A stretch of 6,257 nt of DNA from an uncultured Lachnospiraceae bacterium (GCA_947068385.1 CAMTBF010000233.1:1-6257), one strand, 5' to 3'; numbered from the stretch's first letter, positions 1 through 6,257 are shown. The notes: generated by a model not told the origin, from the letters alone. Program-made: numbers and translations.

Positions 1-58
1 TGCGCAAATGCCCGGTATAAAGGGGAGATTTAAGACTTTTTTCACGAAAGACGGTTTT

Positions 59-101
59 ATCACACAATCTTCATATGAAATTCATATCAAAGCGGTAAAA
101 T
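59..101 (+). promoter_or_regulatory. Predicted regulator-activated promoter of the two-component operon, with tandem TTCAT operator
   Basis: TTCAT occurs exactly at 70-74 and 81-85, 11 bases apart, and a weaker copy (ATCAC) lies another 11 bases upstream at 59-63. The repeat unit extends to about TTCATnnnAAA. A -10-like TAAAAT lies at 96-101, 15 bases after the start of the last repeat. The bases where a -35 box should be (73-78, ATATGA) are a poor match, and the operator covers them. OmpR/PhoB-family regulators are known to bind direct repeats with 11-base period and to activate promoters with weak -35 boxes, so this is probably the site of the regulator encoded just downstream. The same layout recurs at 2511-2553. 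The first repeat also forms a perfect palindrome, TTCATATGAA (70-79), but the second promoter lacks it. Confidence 0.68.
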
Positions 102-152
102 AGAAAACAGAATAGACGGTTCCCGGCGGAATCCGGAGGGAGGTAGACGCAG

Positions 153-848
153 ATGAAGGAGACGGCGTACAGGGTCCTGTTCCTGGAGGACGAGCCCACG
201 ATCCGGGAGGTCCTGACAGAATATATGACCATGTCGGGATACCAGGTGACCGGGGCGGAGCGGGGGGACACGGCCATAGACCTTCTGCGGGAGCAGGAGT
301 TCGACATAGCGGTGCTGGACATCTGCGTGCCCGGTGCGGACGGCTTCGAGGTGCTGCGGCACATCCAGGAGAGCCGGAGGAAGACGGCGGCCATCATGCT
401 GACCGCGCTGGAGGACGAGCAGACCCAGGTGAAGGCCTTCAACCTGTATGCGGACGACTACGTCATCAAGCCCGTGTCCCCCATCATCCTGCTCAAGAGG
501 ATGGAGACCATCCTGCGGCGCACCGCGGGCGGCGGGGCAGAGAGGGGCCAGGGCCTGGTGCTGCGGGAGGAGGCGTACTGCGCCTATTACCGGGGCGAGA
601 AGCTGCCCCTGACGCTCAGCGAGTACCTGCTGCTGCATACGCTGATGAGCCAGCCCAACAGGGTCTTCACCAGGGAGCAGCTGATCCTCAGCATCTTCAA
701 CGAGGATTACATCGGAAACGACAGGATCATCGACGCCCATGTGAAGAACCTGCGCAAAAAGCTCCCTGTCCCCTGCGTCAGGACCGTGATTGGCGTGGGC
801 TATCAATTCGACAAGGCCGCGGAGCAGAATGCCGCGGAGGGCCATTGA
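153..848 (+). CDS. OmpR-family DNA-binding response regulator
   Basis: This 231-residue protein is the output half of a two-component system: a cytoplasmic transcription factor switched on by phosphorylation. The receiver domain covers about residues 6-122. It has the acidic pair E12-D13, the phospho-acceptor D56 (in VLDICVPGADG), T84 in MLTA and the conserved lysine K106 followed by proline. A winged-helix domain covers about residues 134-220, with the LTLSEYLLL start, the recognition-helix region DRIIDAHVKNLRKKL and the closing wing VRTVIGVGYQF typical of OmpR/PhoB proteins. The length is normal for the family. The ATG is set by GGAGGGAGGT at 135-144, 8 bases upstream. The histidine kinase gene follows after 16 bases, so the two are surely one operon. 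The TTCAT repeats before this gene and before the ABC genes suggest that it controls both. The subfamily and signal cannot be told from the sequence. Confidence 0.95.
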   Translation: MKETAYRVLFLEDEPTIREVLTEYMTMSGYQVTGAERGDTAIDLLREQEFDIAVLDICVPGADGFEVLRHIQESRRKTAAIMLTALEDEQTQVKAFNLYADDYVIKPVSPIILLKRMETILRRTAGGGAERGQGLVLREEAYCAYYRGEKLPLTLSEYLLLHTLMSQPNRVFTREQLILSIFNEDYIGNDRIIDAHVKNLRKKLPVPCVRTVIGVGYQFDKAAEQNAAEGH

Positions 849-864
849 AGGGGGAGGCGTTGCC

Positions 865-2499
865 ATGGGTCTGGGACGAAAGAACCTGCTGTACAGCATG
901 GCGCTGGCGGTGGGGCTGCTGCTGTTTCTGGTGGGATACTTCATATATATGCTGCCCTCTCTGTATGTGGATTATGTGTGCGAGCAGAACCTCCGCTCCG
1001 TCCTGGCACAGCACAGGGCCTACATGGAGGAAGGCACCTATGATGCGGTGCGGGTGCAGAACCCGACGGCCTGCTTTTCCGTGGAGATTCCCGTCAGCGG
1101 GGACTATGTGCTGCTGACGGGCAAGGCCTTTTCGGCGGAGGTCAGATTGCGGGATCAAAGGCTGCGGGAAGTCCTGGACAGATGCCGGGAAGGGCTCTTC
1201 AAGGCCTGGGATGCGGGGGTGGAGGACTCGGAGGCGATATGGGAGGAGCTGGGGAAGAACCTGGAGGAGCTGGGGGAGATCCTGGCGGAGACCGGGCAGG
1301 GGGGAAAACTGCCTGTGGGCGTCCGTCTGCGCTATCAGCGGGACATCGAGGATGAATTCTCCAACGAATCCGTAAGGGTCCATACCTATTCCGACGGCTG
1401 CGTGATTGTAGAGGCCGGGGTGCAGGTCCTGGGCGACCGGTACACCAACTATGTGGCCATGGAAAAGACGGAAGAGAGGATCGTCTTTTCCGTTCTGCCC
1501 GCCGTGACGCCCGGGGCGGACGAAATCCGCCCTGTGGTGCTGCAGAGCCTCCCCATGCTGGGGGCAGTGATCGTGCTGCTGGCTGTGCTGTTCTCCGGGA
1601 TGTACTCCAGGGGCATCGTGCGCCCTATCCTGGAGCTGGTGCGGCATGCGGAGGAGATGAAGCACAGGAAGGATTTCTCCGTGGAGCGGCTGGCGTGGAA
1701 GGGCACGGAGGCGGGGGACGAGGTGCGGGAGCTGGGGGAGACCCTGGACGATCTCTACCAGCAGATCAGGGAGAGCTATACGGAGCTGGAGGAGAAGAAC
1801 AGGGAGCTGGCGGAGGAGAACGAGCGTCAGGAAATCTTCCTGCGCTCCTCCTCCCATCAGCTCAAGACCCCCATCGCCGCGGCGTTGCTTCTGGTGGACG
1901 GCATGCTGAACGAGGTGGGCAGATATAAGGACACGAAAGCCTATCTGCCCAGGGTGAAGGAGCAGCTCCTGTCCATGCGCAAGATGGTGGAGGACATCCT
2001 GTACCTGAACCACTGCGCCCGTGACATGAGCATCCGGAGGACGGATGTGGGGCAGGTGCTGGCGGAGCGGCTGCAGTCCTATCAGGTGGCGGTGGCGGAC
2101 AGGGGGATCCGCGTGGAGGCCCCGGCGGACATGGGGCTTGTGGCGGATACGGACGAGGCCATGGTGTCCAGGATACTGGACAATCTGCTGTCCAACGCGG
2201 TGCGGTATACGCCTGAGGGGGGACGCATCCGGATCGAACTGCGGGAGGAGGGGCAGGAGAGGGGAATCCGGATCGAGAATTTCGGCGTGACCATTCCCGA
2301 GGGGCTCATGCCCCACATCTTCGAGCCCTTTGTCACCGGCAGCCATCAGGCGGACGGCGCAGGGCTGCACAGCCATGGGCTGGGGCTGTATATCGCGTCC
2401 TATTACGCGAGGAAGCTGGAGGCCCGTCTTGAGGTGCGAAACGGGGAGGACAGCGTGGTGACGCTGCTGATTTTTCCTGCCGGGAGGGAATTGCCGTGA
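865..2499 (+). CDS. Membrane sensor histidine kinase, partner of the upstream regulator
   Basis: This 544-residue inner-membrane kinase senses an external signal and phosphorylates the adjacent regulator. Membrane helices lie near residues 7-30 and 225-246 and enclose an external sensor domain of about 195 residues, with no recognised fold and cysteines at 39, 70, 107 and 179. A HAMP linker (about 247-300) and a charged coiled coil (300-326) follow. The H box is SSHQLKTPIAAA with phospho-acceptor H331. The ATPase domain has an N box (LDNLLSNAVRYTPEGG, N440 and N444), a G1 region of the ENFGVTIPEG type without the usual DxGxG aspartate, the F box IFEPFV and the G2 box HGLGLYIA. The NxG-type G1 is common in Firmicutes kinases of the VanS kind, so activity is expected. 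ATG 865 is chosen because GGGGGAGG (850-857) lies 7 bases upstream; the frame is open back to a TTG at 790 that would overlap the regulator gene. The sensed ligand is unknown. Confidence 0.94.
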   Translation: MGLGRKNLLYSMALAVGLLLFLVGYFIYMLPSLYVDYVCEQNLRSVLAQHRAYMEEGTYDAVRVQNPTACFSVEIPVSGDYVLLTGKAFSAEVRLRDQRLREVLDRCREGLFKAWDAGVEDSEAIWEELGKNLEELGEILAETGQGGKLPVGVRLRYQRDIEDEFSNESVRVHTYSDGCVIVEAGVQVLGDRYTNYVAMEKTEERIVFSVLPAVTPGADEIRPVVLQSLPMLGAVIVLLAVLFSGMYSRGIVRPILELVRHAEEMKHRKDFSVERLAWKGTEAGDEVRELGETLDDLYQQIRESYTELEEKNRELAEENERQEIFLRSSSHQLKTPIAAALLLVDGMLNEVGRYKDTKAYLPRVKEQLLSMRKMVEDILYLNHCARDMSIRRTDVGQVLAERLQSYQVAVADRGIRVEAPADMGLVADTDEAMVSRILDNLLSNAVRYTPEGGRIRIELREEGQERGIRIENFGVTIPEGLMPHIFEPFVTGSHQADGAGLHSHGLGLYIASYYARKLEARLEVRNGEDSVVTLLIFPAGRELP

Positions 2500-2508
2500 A
2501 GCCGTGAA
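2493..2508 (+). repeat. Tandem duplication of GCCGTGAA across the kinase stop codon
   Basis: Two perfect adjacent copies of GCCGTGAA lie at 2493-2500 and 2501-2508. The first contains the kinase stop codon TGA (2497-2499). With a single copy the gene would end at the same codon, so the duplication does not change the protein. It ends two bases before the first TTCAT operator repeat at 2511. It may be simple slippage. Confidence 0.6.
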
Positions 2509-2510
2509 GT

Positions 2511-2553
2511 TTCATGCGCTCTTCATTCCAAATTCATCTGGATCTGCTATGAT
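2511..2553 (+). promoter_or_regulatory. Predicted regulator-activated promoter of the ABC transporter genes, with three TTCAT repeats
   Basis: TTCAT occurs exactly three times, at 2511, 2522 and 2533, each 11 bases apart. An extended -10 box, TGC followed by TATGAT, lies at 2545-2553. The hexamer TATGAT starts at 2548, 15 bases after the start of the last repeat, just as in the promoter at 59-101. The -35 position for a 17-base spacer (2525-2530, ATTCCA) is a poor match, which fits a promoter that needs an activator. Transcription is predicted to start near 2560, giving a leader of about 52 bases. The likely activator is the OmpR-family regulator encoded at 153-848. Binding is inferred, not shown. 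Confidence 0.7.
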
Positions 2554-2560
2554 GGCCTTA

Positions 2561-2584
2561 TGCAGGACGTATTCGCATCCTGCA
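2561..2584 (+). other. Hairpin at the predicted 5' end of the ABC transporter transcript
   Basis: TGCAGGA (2561-2567) and TCCTGCA (2578-2584) form a perfect 7-base-pair stem around a 10-base loop. The bases after it are AAAAGAA, with no T run, so it is not a rho-independent terminator on this strand. It starts about where transcription from the TATGAT box should start, and it leaves the ribosome binding site at 2595-2601 free. The likely roles are protection of the mRNA 5' end or no role at all. Confidence 0.5.
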
Positions 2585-2611
2585 AAAGAAGGGTAAAGGA
2601 GATGTTATCGT

Positions 2612-3490
2612 ATGCTGTTATCCATTGAGAATCTGACAGTGCGCTACGGGGCGGACACGGCCCTGTCCATCGACTCCCCCATACAGATCGAGGAGGGCGA
2701 CCGTGTGGGCGTGATCGGCTCCAACGGCGCAGGGAAGACGACGCTGCTGAAGGCCATTCTGGGGCTGGTGCCCTATCAGGGGGTGATTCGGACGGGGCTG
2801 GAGCCGGAGGAGATGGCGGTGCACATGCAGTTCAACGAGTACACGGATGCCATGCCGGTGAGGCATATCATGGAGGCGGTCCTGGGGACGAGGATCGCCC
2901 GGGACAGGAAGCTTCAGGAGCTGATCGCCTTTTTTGAGTTCGGGGACTGTCTGCGGAAGAAATATTCCAAGCTTTCCGGCGGACAGAAGCAGCGGTTCAC
3001 CATCATCATGGTCATGATGCAGGAGGCGGCCCTGACCTTTTATGACGAGGTCACCTCCGGGCTGGACTTCGAGACCAGGCAGAGGCTGGTGGAGAAGCTG
3101 GTGGAATGGTACCGGGGGAAGCGGGAGAGCTTCCTGATGGTATCCCATTATTATGAGGAGCTGGACCAGCTGGCCGACAAGCTGCTGATACTGGACGGGG
3201 GGCATGTGGTGGACTACGGCCCGAAGGAGGAGCTGTTCCGGAAGTACTGCGGCAGGGCGGTGATCGTGGTGAACCACTGCGGGGAGAACGAAAGGCTGCT
3301 GTCCGGCTTCCGCAGGCTGGCGGCCCCGGCCCATCTCATGGCCCTGTCCTGCGAGAGCGCGGAGACGGAACGGAGGATCACGGATCTCCTTCAGGAGAAC
3401 GATGTCAATTACAAGCGGAGCAACAATGACATCGAAATCCTCTATACGAACGCCAAGGCCGCGAAAGGAGGGAGCTATGATGCAGAATAA
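2612..3490 (+). CDS. ABC transporter ATP-binding protein
   Basis: This 292-residue protein is the ATPase that would drive the adjacent permease, on the inner face of the membrane. Visible motifs are Walker A GSNGAGKTT (36-44), Q-loop Q73, signature LSGGQ (121-125), Walker B ending in D145-E146, D-loop SGLD (149-152) and H-loop H179. Walker B continues DEVTSGLD where most relatives have DEPTSGLD; the catalytic glutamate is intact. About 85 residues follow the ATPase core (roughly 207-292), as in many ATPases of ABC-2 exporters, but this tail matches nothing I recognise. The ATG is set by AAAGGAG (2595-2601), 10 bases upstream. The gene overlaps the permease start by 14 bases, so translation is probably coupled. 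The pair forms an export-type system without a binding protein. Its place beside a two-component system suggests peptide or envelope-stress resistance, which is inference. Confidence 0.94.
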   Translation: MLLSIENLTVRYGADTALSIDSPIQIEEGDRVGVIGSNGAGKTTLLKAILGLVPYQGVIRTGLEPEEMAVHMQFNEYTDAMPVRHIMEAVLGTRIARDRKLQELIAFFEFGDCLRKKYSKLSGGQKQRFTIIMVMMQEAALTFYDEVTSGLDFETRQRLVEKLVEWYRGKRESFLMVSHYYEELDQLADKLLILDGGHVVDYGPKEELFRKYCGRAVIVVNHCGENERLLSGFRRLAAPAHLMALSCESAETERRITDLLQENDVNYKRSNNDIEILYTNAKAAKGGSYDAE

Positions 3491-4265
3491 TCATAAACGG
3501 AAGACCGTATCGCTCCAGATGCTGGGATTTGAATTCCGCAAGGTCATCGGGAATCCCTATGTGCATATCTTCGGCGTGGGCATGCCGGTGCTGATGATGA
3601 TCATCATCACCCGGGCCGTGACGGGCCAGGTGTCCGGCGCTGCCCTGCTGGAGGAGGCCAATACCTCCGTCTTCCTGGGAATCGGGGCCCTGATTCCCAT
3701 GGCCACCATTTTCATGGGCTATGGAGTGTCCAACGCCCAGGAGATGGAGAAGGGCATCCCCCAGCGGATGGAGCTGTTCGGCATCAGGGCAGGGGTGTCC
3801 ATCTGCAACCGCATCCTGTCGGAGATCATATTCATGGTCCTGGCCTTCCTGGTCTATTTCGGGGTGGGGTATGCGGCGGTGGACTTAAAGGCGCCGACGC
3901 TTTCCGGAGGCCTGCTGTACCTGGTGTGCATCTTCAGCTTCAGCGTGATCCTGTTCTGCCTGTCCCATGCCATTTCGTCCCTGCTGCGGAAATTCTCGCT
4001 GACCTACTGCGTGACCATGCTGCTGTATTTCGGGATGATGATTCTCAGCGGCATGATGGGCATCAGCTACGACAATATGCCGCGGGCCCTGCAGACGGTG
4101 GCGAAGCTCCTGCCGGTGACCTATATCAACCGGGATTTCTACATCGTGTGGAAGGGGGAGAGCTACAACTTCATGCCCATGCTCCAGTCCTATCTGCTGA
4201 TGGCGGCCATCGCGGGGATAGCCATCGTCTTCACCATAAAGCGCACGGAGCGGAAGCTGCATTGA
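3477..4265 (+). CDS. ABC-2 type transporter permease
   Basis: This 262-residue integral membrane protein is the presumed channel half of the ABC exporter. I count about six hydrophobic helices, near residues 30-48, 65-83, 112-134, 146-165, 174-196 and 238-255. The segment after the second helix (EMEKGIPQRMELFGIR) matches the short amphipathic, basic stretch typical of ABC-2 permeases, and the LLPVTYINRDF stretch before the last helix is also family-like. AAAGGAGGG (3464-3472) serves a double start, ATGATG, at 3477 and 3480; 3480 has slightly better spacing and either may be used. The frame is open further upstream inside the ATPase gene, but those starts have no ribosome site. Only one permease gene is present, so the transporter may work as two ATPases with two copies of this protein. 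The substrate cannot be told from the sequence. Confidence 0.9.
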   Translation: MMQNNHKRKTVSLQMLGFEFRKVIGNPYVHIFGVGMPVLMMIIITRAVTGQVSGAALLEEANTSVFLGIGALIPMATIFMGYGVSNAQEMEKGIPQRMELFGIRAGVSICNRILSEIIFMVLAFLVYFGVGYAAVDLKAPTLSGGLLYLVCIFSFSVILFCLSHAISSLLRKFSLTYCVTMLLYFGMMILSGMMGISYDNMPRALQTVAKLLPVTYINRDFYIVWKGESYNFMPMLQSYLLMAAIAGIAIVFTIKRTERKLH

Positions 4266-4303
4266 CAAAAGCCTGATTGACGGGCTATAAGGGGGATCGA
4301 TCC

Positions 4304-5557
4304 ATGAAACGGCCATTGTTCCTGGTGGCCCTGTTCCTGGTCGTCATCGCCGCCCTCCGGCTGGGAGCCGGAGGGGCGGACGATGTGCCGCCCGGCTTTG
4401 TGAGCGCGAAGCGGCTGGAGGCGGCGAAGGAGCTGCTGATCGCGGGACAGGTGTACCAGAAGGATGAGACATCTATTTATCTAAAGTCTGTAGTCATATA
4501 CGATTCGAATGTCCTCGGGCAGTCTGCCGGGGATTCGGGGCAGGGTATTCCATGTGTGGAAAATTTCATATGTGAGATGCAGGAGGAGGCGGACATCCCG
4601 CTGGGGAGGACAGTGGCGGTCCAGGGCATCTTCGCGCCCTATTCCCATGCCACCAATCCGGGGGAATTCGACGCGGCGGTCTATTACAGGACGCTCTCGA
4701 TCGGCGGGAAGCTGCGGAAGGCGCAGATGAAGGCCTGCGGGGAGGATCGGTGGCCTGTGCGCAACGGCCTGTATGAGCTGAAATGCCTGCTGAAGGAGCG
4801 GCTGTACCGGATTTTCCCGGAGAAGGAGGCGGCTGTGATGAGCGCCCTGCTTTTGGGGGACAAGAAGGATCTGGACAGCGAGCTGAAGGATCTGTACAAG
4901 AGGAACGGCATCCTGCACATCCTGTCCATCTCCTCCCTGCACATCACCATCATCGGCATGACGGTCTACAGGCTGCTGCGCAGGATCGGCCTGCCCATCT
5001 GCCCGGCGGCTGTGGGAGGCAGCGTGCTGCTCCTTCTGTACGGCGGCATGACGGGATTCAGCGTGTCCGCCTGCCGGGCCATTGGGATGTACCTGATTCG
5101 GATGTTCGGGGAAGTGGCGGGCAGGACATACGACATGTTGACGGCTTTGGGGGTCATGGGGGCGGCGATGGTGGCGCGGAATCCCTATTATCTGCAAAGC
5201 AGCGGATTCCTGCTCTCCTTCTCCTCCGTGCTGGGCCTGGGCGTGGTGAGCCCTGTGCTGGCGCCTCCGCCCGGGCGGAAGCCTTCGAAGTCTGCTGGGA
5301 AGGGCTGCCTCGGGCTGGGGAGGGGCTTGTTTCAGTCCGCCATGGCCAGCCTGTCCATCACCCTGACCACGCTTCCCATCCAGCTGTGGTTCTACTATGA
5401 GGTTCCGGTGTATTCTGTGCTCTTGAATCTCTTTGTCCTACCCCTGATGAAGCCTATGATGATTACGGGGCTGCTGGCCATGCTGGTGCCTGGGCTGGGC
5501 GTATTGGGCGGCATCGATTCCATCATCCTGCGGTCCTATGAATTCGTCTGCGGCTGA
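4304..5557 (+). CDS. ComEC/Rec2 DNA-uptake channel, N-terminal part ended by a premature stop
   Basis: ComEC carries single-stranded DNA across the cell membrane during natural transformation. This part has 417 residues; intact homologues are usually about 700-800. There is a membrane helix at 4-22, then the external OB-like domain (about 44-140) with its NPGEFDAAVYYR motif (118-129). The competence domain (about 175-417) has several membrane helices and motifs such as GILHILSISSLH (202-213), GFSVSACRAIGMYL and SGFLLSFSSVLGLG. The usual SGLH is SSLH here. AAGGGGG (4289-4295) lies 8 bases before ATG 4304; an upstream TTG at 4277 lacks such a site. The frame stops at TGA 5555-5557, but the next codons (FDRLPFRSWNPG) continue the family sequence, so the break is internal to comEC. 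The gene starts 38 bases after the permease with no terminator seen, so read-through from the transporter genes is possible. Confidence 0.88.
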   Translation: MKRPLFLVALFLVVIAALRLGAGGADDVPPGFVSAKRLEAAKELLIAGQVYQKDETSIYLKSVVIYDSNVLGQSAGDSGQGIPCVENFICEMQEEADIPLGRTVAVQGIFAPYSHATNPGEFDAAVYYRTLSIGGKLRKAQMKACGEDRWPVRNGLYELKCLLKERLYRIFPEKEAAVMSALLLGDKKDLDSELKDLYKRNGILHILSISSLHITIIGMTVYRLLRRIGLPICPAAVGGSVLLLLYGGMTGFSVSACRAIGMYLIRMFGEVAGRTYDMLTALGVMGAAMVARNPYYLQSSGFLLSFSSVLGLGVVSPVLAPPPGRKPSKSAGKGCLGLGRGLFQSAMASLSITLTTLPIQLWFYYEVPVYSVLLNLFVLPLMKPMMITGLLAMLVPGLGVLGGIDSIILRSYEFVCG

Positions 5558-5689
5558 TTCGACAGGCTGCCCTTCCGCAGCTGGAATCCCGGCTGCCCGA
5601 AGGTGTGGCAGATTGTGGTTTATTATCTGTTGCTGGCGGGGGTGGTTCTGGTGAGGGGACATAGGAAGCGGAAGGAGGAGGCGGAGCGC
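5555..5689 (+). pseudogene. In-frame TGA in comEC and the 44 open codons that follow it
   Basis: TGA at 5555-5557 is a single nonsense codon with no frame change. The 44 codons after it (5558-5689) stay in frame and look like ComEC. They start FDRLPFRSWNPG, include a membrane helix (VWQIVVYYLLLAGVVLV) and end in a basic stretch (RKRKEEAER). One substitution from TTA, TGG or CGA would give this TGA. Unless the stop is read through, these codons are untranslated and the loss removes at least one membrane helix. A sequencing error is an equally simple explanation. Confidence 0.6.
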
Positions 5690-6257
5690 ATGGGGGCGTC
5701 TGCGGAGGGCGGGCTGCCGGGGAGGGAGGAGGCTGTGGTGGAAAGGACGGACGGAATGCACGGAAGGAGGAGACGGCCAGTGGGGCCTGTGGCGGAAGCC
5801 TGCGTCTTGGCCGGGGCCGTGCTGCTCTTCGCCGTCCGTCCGGCCCCGGGAAACAGCGTCACTTTCCTGGACGTGGGACAGGGGGACTGCATCCTGGTGC
5901 GCACGGCCTCCGGGGAGAATTTCCTCTTCGACTGCGGCAGCAGCAGCCGCAGCAGCGTGGGGAAGTATCTGCTGCTCCCCTATCTGAAGCATGAGGGTAT
6001 ACGGAATATCGATGCCGTCTTTCTCTCCCATCCGGATGCCGACCATGTGAACGGCGCGGTGGAGCTGCTTGAGATGGGCGGCGAGAACAATATCGCCGTG
6101 GGCCAGCTGCTGCTTCCCGCTATCCCCATGGAGGCTAGGGAGGAGCAGCTGGGAGAGCTGGAGGCGGCTGCGGAGCAGGCCTCCCAGGCCAGCCCTGTGC
6201 CCGTAGGGTATCTCAGGGCCGGGATGGGCTTTGGCTGCGGCAGTGCGGACTTCACCT
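5690..6257 (+). CDS. ComEC C-terminal metallo-beta-lactamase domain, cut by the window end
   Basis: This is the C-terminal part of comEC, in the same frame as the N-terminal part but after the stop at 5555. From ATG 5690 there are 189 codons to the window edge with no stop. A possible membrane helix (about residues 34-50) is followed by the metallo-beta-lactamase start VTFLDVGQGDCILVRT (57-72), FDCGSS (80-85) and the metal-binding motif LSHPDADH (H114, D116, D118, H119), all normal for ComEC. This domain is thought to be the nuclease that degrades the non-transported DNA strand. AGGAGG (5676-5681) sits 8 bases before ATG 5690, so independent translation is possible, but these bases also encode an ordinary KEEAE stretch and the match may be chance. 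If the TGA is an error, this is simply the end of one long ComEC. The rest of the domain lies beyond the window. Confidence 0.78.
   Translation, partial: MGASAEGGLPGREEAVVERTDGMHGRRRRPVGPVAEACVLAGAVLLFAVRPAPGNSVTFLDVGQGDCILVRTASGENFLFDCGSSSRSSVGKYLLLPYLKHEGIRNIDAVFLSHPDADHVNGAVELLEMGGENNIAVGQLLLPAIPMEAREEQLGELEAAAEQASQASPVPVGYLRAGMGFGCGSADFT

Noticed and set aside
70..79. Palindrome TTCATATGAA as a dimer site for a different repressor.
   Set aside because: It is absent from the second promoter, where only the 11-base direct repeat is kept, so the direct repeat explains both sites better. It cannot be fully excluded.
1..103. Possible C-terminal end of an upstream gene: frames ending at 31-33 (TAA) or 101-103 (TAG).
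   Set aside because: Too few codons to judge, and the longer frame runs through the AT-rich operator and -10 region. The window starts too late to decide.
778..2376. Long open frame on the minus strand opposite the kinase gene, and similar ones opposite the other genes.
   Set aside because: These are mirror frames of GC-rich genes. They are rich in His, Pro, Gln and Leu, lack recognisable domains and have no convincing start signals, while the + strand genes have full motif sets.
2500..2611. Rho-independent terminator between the kinase and the ABC genes.
   Set aside because: The only clear hairpin (2561-2584) is followed by AAAAGAA, not a T run.
2602..2628. Eight-codon reading frame (MLSYAVIH) overlapping the ATPase start, a possible leader peptide.
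   Set aside because: Its ATG directly abuts the AAAGGAG site with no spacing, which is unsuitable for initiation, while ATG 2612 is well placed. Nothing in the codons suggests attenuation.
5555..5582. Selenocysteine read-through of the comEC TGA: a 6-base-pair hairpin (GGCTGC with GCAGCT) starts 8 bases after it.
   Set aside because: The loop is CCTTCC and lacks the early G expected in bacterial SECIS loops, the stem is short, and ComEC is not a known selenoprotein. The position lies in a linker between membrane helices with no redox role.

Overview
This 6257-base window is GC-rich, coding-dense DNA with every gene on the + strand. It carries strong AGGAGG-type ribosome binding sites, frequent AGG arginine codons, a Firmicutes-style histidine kinase and a ComEC of Gram-positive type. 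Together these suggest a GC-rich anaerobic Clostridia, probably a gut Lachnospiraceae. The family assignment is inference from style only, as no marker gene is present.

Positions 1-152 are mostly non-coding and hold a promoter with a tandem-repeat operator. Genes for an OmpR-family response regulator (153-848) and a membrane histidine kinase (865-2499) follow, 16 bases apart. A 112-base gap (2500-2611) holds a second promoter with the same operator layout and a hairpin at the predicted transcript start. An ABC ATPase (2612-3490) and an overlapping six-helix ABC-2 permease (3477-4265) come next. After 38 bases starts comEC (4304 onward), which runs off the right edge.

The first four genes look like one sense-and-respond module. 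The kinase has an external sensor domain of about 195 residues and passes phosphate to the regulator. The regulator probably binds TTCAT repeats spaced 11 bases apart, which lie before its own gene and before the transporter genes. In both places the last repeat starts exactly 15 bases before the -10 box, and neither promoter has a good -35 box. This suggests activation by the regulator, positive autoregulation and inducible expression of the exporter. The layout resembles systems for sensing and resisting antimicrobial peptides or other envelope-active compounds, but the ligand cannot be read from the sequence.

The comEC frame is interrupted by a single in-frame TGA at 5555-5557, between the membrane channel part and the metallo-beta-lactamase part. 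Downstream the same frame stays open and well conserved to the window end. It contains an AGGAGG placed 8 bases before an in-frame ATG (5690), so the C-terminal part could be made as a separate protein. A nonsense mutation, a sequencing error and a genuine split gene all remain possible.
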